From positions 948,245-1,012,244 of the forward strand of contig NZ_LT984884.1 of NCBI RefSeq assembly GCF_900258515.1: 64,000 bases of DNA, given 5' to 3'. The position numbers were made by a program, and so were the translations under genes. The DNA comes from Lentibacillus sp. Marseille-P4043. Its GTDB lineage: Bacteria > Bacillota > Bacilli > Bacillales > Amphibacillaceae. Positions 60,964 to 64,000 of this stretch are shown here, one piece after another. The notes beneath the pieces are model-generated. The model worked only from the letters and a program-made list of their open reading frames with translations. It was not told the origin of the DNA and searched no databases. How positions within the stretch are numbered: the first letter of the stretch is position 1; every line of letters begins with the position of its first letter.

Positions 60964-61209
60964 ATGAGATGGTCCAAAGTTCGTGAAAATGTTCCAAACC
61001 GAATAGTAATAGTTGAGGCTTTTAATACAACATCTGAAAATAAGGTTAGGACAATCAATGAAATGGCAGTAATATCTGATTTCTATGAGAACATGGATGC
61101 TTGGCGCGTGTATAAAAAAATCCATAAACAAAACCCTGAAAAAGGGCTTTATATCTTCCACACCTCCAATGAGAATGCAGAAGTTATTGAGCAATTCTTG
61201 CAGGAATAA
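60964..61209 (+). CDS. Hypothetical small protein
   Basis: 81 residues: RWSKVRENVPNRIVIVEAFN, DFYENMDAWRVYKKIHKQNP, KGLYIFHTSNENAEVIEQFL. CGGAGGTGTTGTT precedes ATG. It has the look of a small alpha/beta protein. It is followed at 10 bases by the start of another gene (MKLSADDGLLLVELQV, ATG 61220) that soon loses its reading sense near 61270; that second gene resembles the start of a retropepsin-like protein but is only a remnant. Confidence 0.6.
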   Translation: MRWSKVRENVPNRIVIVEAFNTTSENKVRTINEMAVISDFYENMDAWRVYKKIHKQNPEKGLYIFHTSNENAEVIEQFLQE

Positions 61210-61219
61210 GGGGGCGCGC

Positions 61220-61270
61220 ATGAAACTAAGTGCTGATGATGGGCTGTTGCTTGTCGAGTTGCAAGTAAAC
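61220..61270 (+). pseudogene. 5' remnant of a gene after the 81-residue protein
   Basis: GGGGGCGCGC precedes ATG 61220; MKLSADDGLLLVELQVNFGN looks like the N-terminus of a small beta-rich, possibly aspartyl-protease-like protein. After this the frame enters the reverse complement of the convergent gene at 61325-61666, so the remainder is lost. Confidence 0.35.
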
Positions 61271-61324
61271 TTTGGGAACGAAAATAAAATGCTCTCAAAT
61301 GAACGACACTGTTCGCAGTTCCAA

Positions 61325-61666
61325 TTAAATTGCCTTTCCTTTGTCGGTCGAAACACCGAAATTGACCATGCCTTCAGCAATTTTATCCAGGTGCCACCAC
61401 CATTGTTCATTAGGGATATTATTTTCTTCCGATAATTTAAAGTCATATACATTTCGAAGGTGGTTAACCATTTCCTTTGCATTTTCAATTAGCTTTAAAT
61501 CGTAATATCCTAGCAAGATTTTTTCTTCAAAATCTAATTTACTTTGAACCTCATAAATGTTTGTTCTGTCATGTAACATCCGCAGACTTTCAAATGGACT
61601 GGAATCCAAATCATTAACATCATCACCGTAATTAAGAATGTCTTGTTTATATTTGCTCATTTCCAT
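61325..61666 (-). CDS. Possible immunity protein
   Basis: 113 residues, acidic and helical: YKQDILNYGDDVNDLDSSPF, ESLRMLHDRTNIYEVQSKLD, EEKILLGYYDLKLIENAKEM, EQWWWHLDKIAEGMVNFGVS. Its ATG lies inside the end of the upstream frame, overlapping by 10 bases, as is common for the immunity gene after a contact-dependent or polymorphic toxin. The acidic nature and the overlap suggest immunity, but no family is recognised. Confidence 0.55.
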   Translation of the reverse strand: MEMSKYKQDILNYGDDVNDLDSSPFESLRMLHDRTNIYEVQSKLDFEEKILLGYYDLKLIENAKEMVNHLRNVYDFKLSEENNIPNEQWWWHLDKIAEGMVNFGVSTDKGKAI

Positions 61667-61956
61667 ACATCCTTTACTTTCCCGAGATAGGTGTAACCCC
61701 GGTTATTGGCAAAATAGTTCTGAGTGAATGTTGGCAAAAAGTATAAGTGAACATCATTATTCTTCCCATTCATTATATTCAATATATGGTTTTTATAATC
61801 TTCAAGAGACCAGTCTTGTGGTAACTCAATCCTTCTTTTACGTTTTTCTAAGTGTGATTTTCCAAAGTGCTTTGCTTTTGTAACTTTTCAGATTACACCT
61901 GATTGATTGTATACTAGAATAATTCCTTTAATGATATCATTAAGTGAATGATCCAA
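61657..61956 (-). pseudogene. Toxin-like C-terminal domain with in-frame stop
   Basis: The minus-strand frame begins at TTG 61956, 7 bases after GGGAGG, reads LDHSLNDIIKGIILVYNQSG, meets TGA at 61888-61890, and continues in frame KVTKAKHFGKSHLEKRKRRI, ELPQDWSLEDYKNHILNIMN, LYFLPTFTQNYFANNRGYTY, LGKVKDVWK. It is basic and compact like the toxin domain of a polymorphic (LXG/WXG type) toxin, with the acidic gene overlapping its stop. Whether it is a small gene with a nonsense change or the tail of a lost large toxin is undecided. Confidence 0.5.
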
Positions 61957-62254
61957 CCAATTACCTCCCTAGTAATTAGCTAATTAATCTTATTATAGCA
62001 TCATTTGTCTGAAGACTGGTACAATGGCGGGCACAAATGATGAATCTAACGCAGAAGATTGAAATATTTACAATGCCAATGACGGAATGATAAGGACGGT
62101 TTATGTATGTTTGCCTACTCACTATTGTACTATTACCGCATAAAGGTATATTTATTGTTTTAAGTTCTATAAATAGTAATCTATTCATAATTTATAATAG
62201 GGAAGAAACCTATAGTTAAAAAGGAATAGTTTAAATAATTAGGCGGTGAATTTG

Positions 62255-63913
62255 ATGAATTGGGATTTTGAATATGATTTGGTTGTAGTGGGTTCAGGAG
62301 CATCTGGTTTTTCTGCGGCAATAACAGGTGCAAAAGAAAATTTGAAAACTATTTTAATTGAAAAGGAAAACTATTTTGGTGGAGCTTCAGCCCTTTCTGG
62401 CGGAGGCGTTTGGGTGCCGAATAACCGATATTTAATCGAAGCGGGATCGGATGATAGTTTTGAAGAGGCGAAGAAATATTTGGATTCAACCGTTGGAGAT
62501 AAAGTTTCAGACGAAATGAAAGAAACTTATTTAAAACGAGGAATCGAAATGCTTGATTATCTACATGAAACATCAAAACATATGAGGTTTTCCTATGCAA
62601 AGGATTATTCTGATTATTATCCTCATTTAGAAGGTGGCAAAGGGGAAGGACGCTCAATTGAACCTTTAATTTTTAACCTTAATAAACTTGGCGATTGGAG
62701 AGAATTGTTGAAACCACCGACTGTAGATACAAAAGGATTCGTTATGACAGGACAAGATTTTCGTCATGTCAACATGATTACCCGAACCTGGAAGGGGAGA
62801 TTAAGAAGTTTATCTTTGGGATGGAGATTGATTAACTATTTGATCTTTAAAATTCGTTATTCTGCTTTAGGGCAAGCGTTAATCGGAAGACTTGCTTTAA
62901 CTTATAAGGAATTAAACGGGGAACTTTGGTTAAATAGCCCATTTCTTGATTATATTGTTGAAAATGATAAAGTTACCGGAGTTAAAATTCTAAAAGATGG
63001 AAAGGAAACAACTGTTAAAGCGAATAAAGGTGTTATATTTGCTTCGGGTGGTTTTTCAAAAAATCAAGAATACCGAAAGAAATATCTTCCGTCTCCTACT
63101 GATAAAGCATGGACTTCTTCACCTGAAGGACAAACAGGGGATATATTGGACCCGACAACTAAATTAGGTGCAAGCCTTGGCTTTATGAATAAGGTGTGGG
63201 GTGCACCGTCTATTATTGACCATGAAGGAAAACCTTTCTTCTTAGTAGCGGATAGAGCGATTCCTTCTATGATTATTACGGACCACGACGGAAATCGATA
63301 TATAAACGAACCAACACCTTATCACGAATTCGTTGATAAAATGTATGAACATAACGATAAAACAAACGGAAAAGCAATTCATTCCTGGATTATTTTAGAC
63401 CATAAAGCAAAGAAAAGACATCTTTTTGCAGGTTTGTTCCCAGGGCAGGATTTCCCAAAAGAATATTACGAACATGACATTGTTTTAAAGGGGAACAGCA
63501 TTACTGAATTAGAAGGAAAATTGAATATGCCAAAAGGGAATTTGATGAAAACAGTTGAACGTTATAATGGTTTTGCAAAAACAGGCAAAGATTTGGATTT
63601 CAATAGAGGAGAGACACCTCATGACAGATATTACGGCGACCCGACTTTGAAAAATCCAAATCTTGATGAAATCAATAAGGGTCCGTTTTATGCTTTAAAA
63701 GTGTATCCAGGCGATATTGGAACAAAGGGTGGCGTCGCAATTGACAAATATGCCCGTGTTTTAAGAGAGGACGGAACCTCAATCAAAGGATTGTATGCTT
63801 GTGGCAACTGTTCTGCTGCTGTTATGGGGGAATCTTACCCAGGACCCGGTGCAACAATTGGACCTGGTATGACATTTGGACATATTGCAGCACTTCATTG
63901 TAGGGGTAACTAA
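62255..63913 (+). CDS. FAD-dependent oxidoreductase, 3-ketosteroid dehydrogenase / fumarate reductase type
   Basis: 552 residues. N-terminal FAD-binding DLVVVGSGASGFSAAITGAK and EKENYFGGASALSGGGVWVP, a central substrate domain, and C-terminal GGVAIDKYARVLREDGTSIK, LYACGNCSAAVMGESYPGPG, ATIGPGMTFGHIAA are those of the FAD_binding_2 family, closest in pattern to 3-ketosteroid delta-1-dehydrogenase and its relatives. No haem or signal peptide is present, so it is cytosolic or membrane-associated and needs an outside electron acceptor. ATG 62255 follows GGCGGTGAA; GTG 62246 is in frame. Substrate cannot be assigned; no steroid genes are nearby. It is not nadB, whose signature differs. Confidence 0.85.
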   Translation: MNWDFEYDLVVVGSGASGFSAAITGAKENLKTILIEKENYFGGASALSGGGVWVPNNRYLIEAGSDDSFEEAKKYLDSTVGDKVSDEMKETYLKRGIEMLDYLHETSKHMRFSYAKDYSDYYPHLEGGKGEGRSIEPLIFNLNKLGDWRELLKPPTVDTKGFVMTGQDFRHVNMITRTWKGRLRSLSLGWRLINYLIFKIRYSALGQALIGRLALTYKELNGELWLNSPFLDYIVENDKVTGVKILKDGKETTVKANKGVIFASGGFSKNQEYRKKYLPSPTDKAWTSSPEGQTGDILDPTTKLGASLGFMNKVWGAPSIIDHEGKPFFLVADRAIPSMIITDHDGNRYINEPTPYHEFVDKMYEHNDKTNGKAIHSWIILDHKAKKRHLFAGLFPGQDFPKEYYEHDIVLKGNSITELEGKLNMPKGNLMKTVERYNGFAKTGKDLDFNRGETPHDRYYGDPTLKNPNLDEINKGPFYALKVYPGDIGTKGGVAIDKYARVLREDGTSIKGLYACGNCSAAVMGESYPGPGATIGPGMTFGHIAALHCRGN

Positions 63914-63950
63914 AACACTTGCAAACCACACAGAAAATCGCAAGTGTTTT
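63912..63950 (+). terminator. Intrinsic terminator of the FAD oxidoreductase gene
   Basis: AAAACACTTGC pairs with GCAAGTGTTTT and runs into TTCTT. Confidence 0.85.
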
Positions 63951-64000
63951 TCTTAAAAGATAACACTAGCGTTGCATAAATATAATCAAAATGTTCTGTA

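Noticed and set aside
60898..61488. 196-residue minus-strand frame
   Set aside because: Antisense of the 81-residue gene with no start signal and random composition.
62255..63913. The missing nadB (L-aspartate oxidase)
   Set aside because: The C-terminal GESYPGPGATIGPGMTFG pattern and overall layout are those of ketosteroid-dehydrogenase/fumarate-reductase-like enzymes, not NadB.

Overview
The window looks like a chromosomal segment from a low-GC, endospore-forming member of the Bacillaceae. The halophilic Virgibacillus/Oceanobacillus side of the family is my best guess from protein resemblance; the sequence does not prove a genus. Evidence for a spore former: prkA, yhbH and several copies of spoVR lie together, and there is a KinE-like PAS histidine kinase and a small tyrosine/proline-rich coat-like protein. 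Shine-Dalgarno sites are strong, starts are often TTG or GTG, and many genes end in clear intrinsic terminators. No rRNA, tRNA, CRISPR array, prophage or replication origin was seen.

Layout. 0-4 kb: end of a fumarylacetoacetate-hydrolase-family gene, a 20-bp tandem repeat array, a DedA protein and an unusually long two-domain polyprenyl synthetase. 4-8.4 kb: a type I toxin/antitoxin module, a dead ISLre2 transposase, a CPBP protease, a zinc-ribbon protein and a decayed flavin monooxygenase. 8.4-19 kb: a Fic protein, nadC-nadA with a likely NiaR operator (no nadB beside them), a DUF1659/DUF2922 pair, a lipoprotein, a LiaF-like protein, mqo and a CoA transferase. 19-30 kb: acyl-ACP thioesterase, sensor kinase, DUF2294, two independent TetR-regulated ABC exporters, DinB and an NAD(P)H oxidoreductase. 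30-38.8 kb: a 25-unit repeat array, glycosyltransferase, LrgA/LrgB, a second DedA, LysR, a hotdog thioesterase, HMG-CoA lyase behind a perfect palindrome, and an XRE-cupin regulator.

38.9-42.6 kb is an accessory patch of very small genes. Several are broken, three further type I toxin modules are present, and a GC-rich hairpin motif recurs between the genes, like cassette junctions. 42.7-49.5 kb: a small multidrug exporter with divergent TetR, a TusA/YeeE thiosulfate-uptake pair, and prkA and yhbH with another 20-bp repeat array between them.

49.5-62 kb is a rearrangement hot spot. One full-length spoVR (53.8-55.3 kb) sits among three damaged copies or fragments. Between them lie an AbiEi/AbiEii toxin-antitoxin pair whose toxin gene is split by an insertion sequence, two remnants of the same AlbA/Schlafen-type protein, an IS1380 remnant and a decayed toxin/immunity-like pair. 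The window ends with a complete FAD-dependent 3-ketosteroid-dehydrogenase/fumarate-reductase-like enzyme.

At the largest scale three dispersed repeat families stand out: the 20-bp tandem arrays (three loci), REP-like palindromes with a GGGACA/TGTCCC core (five loci), and the holin-like toxin modules (four loci).
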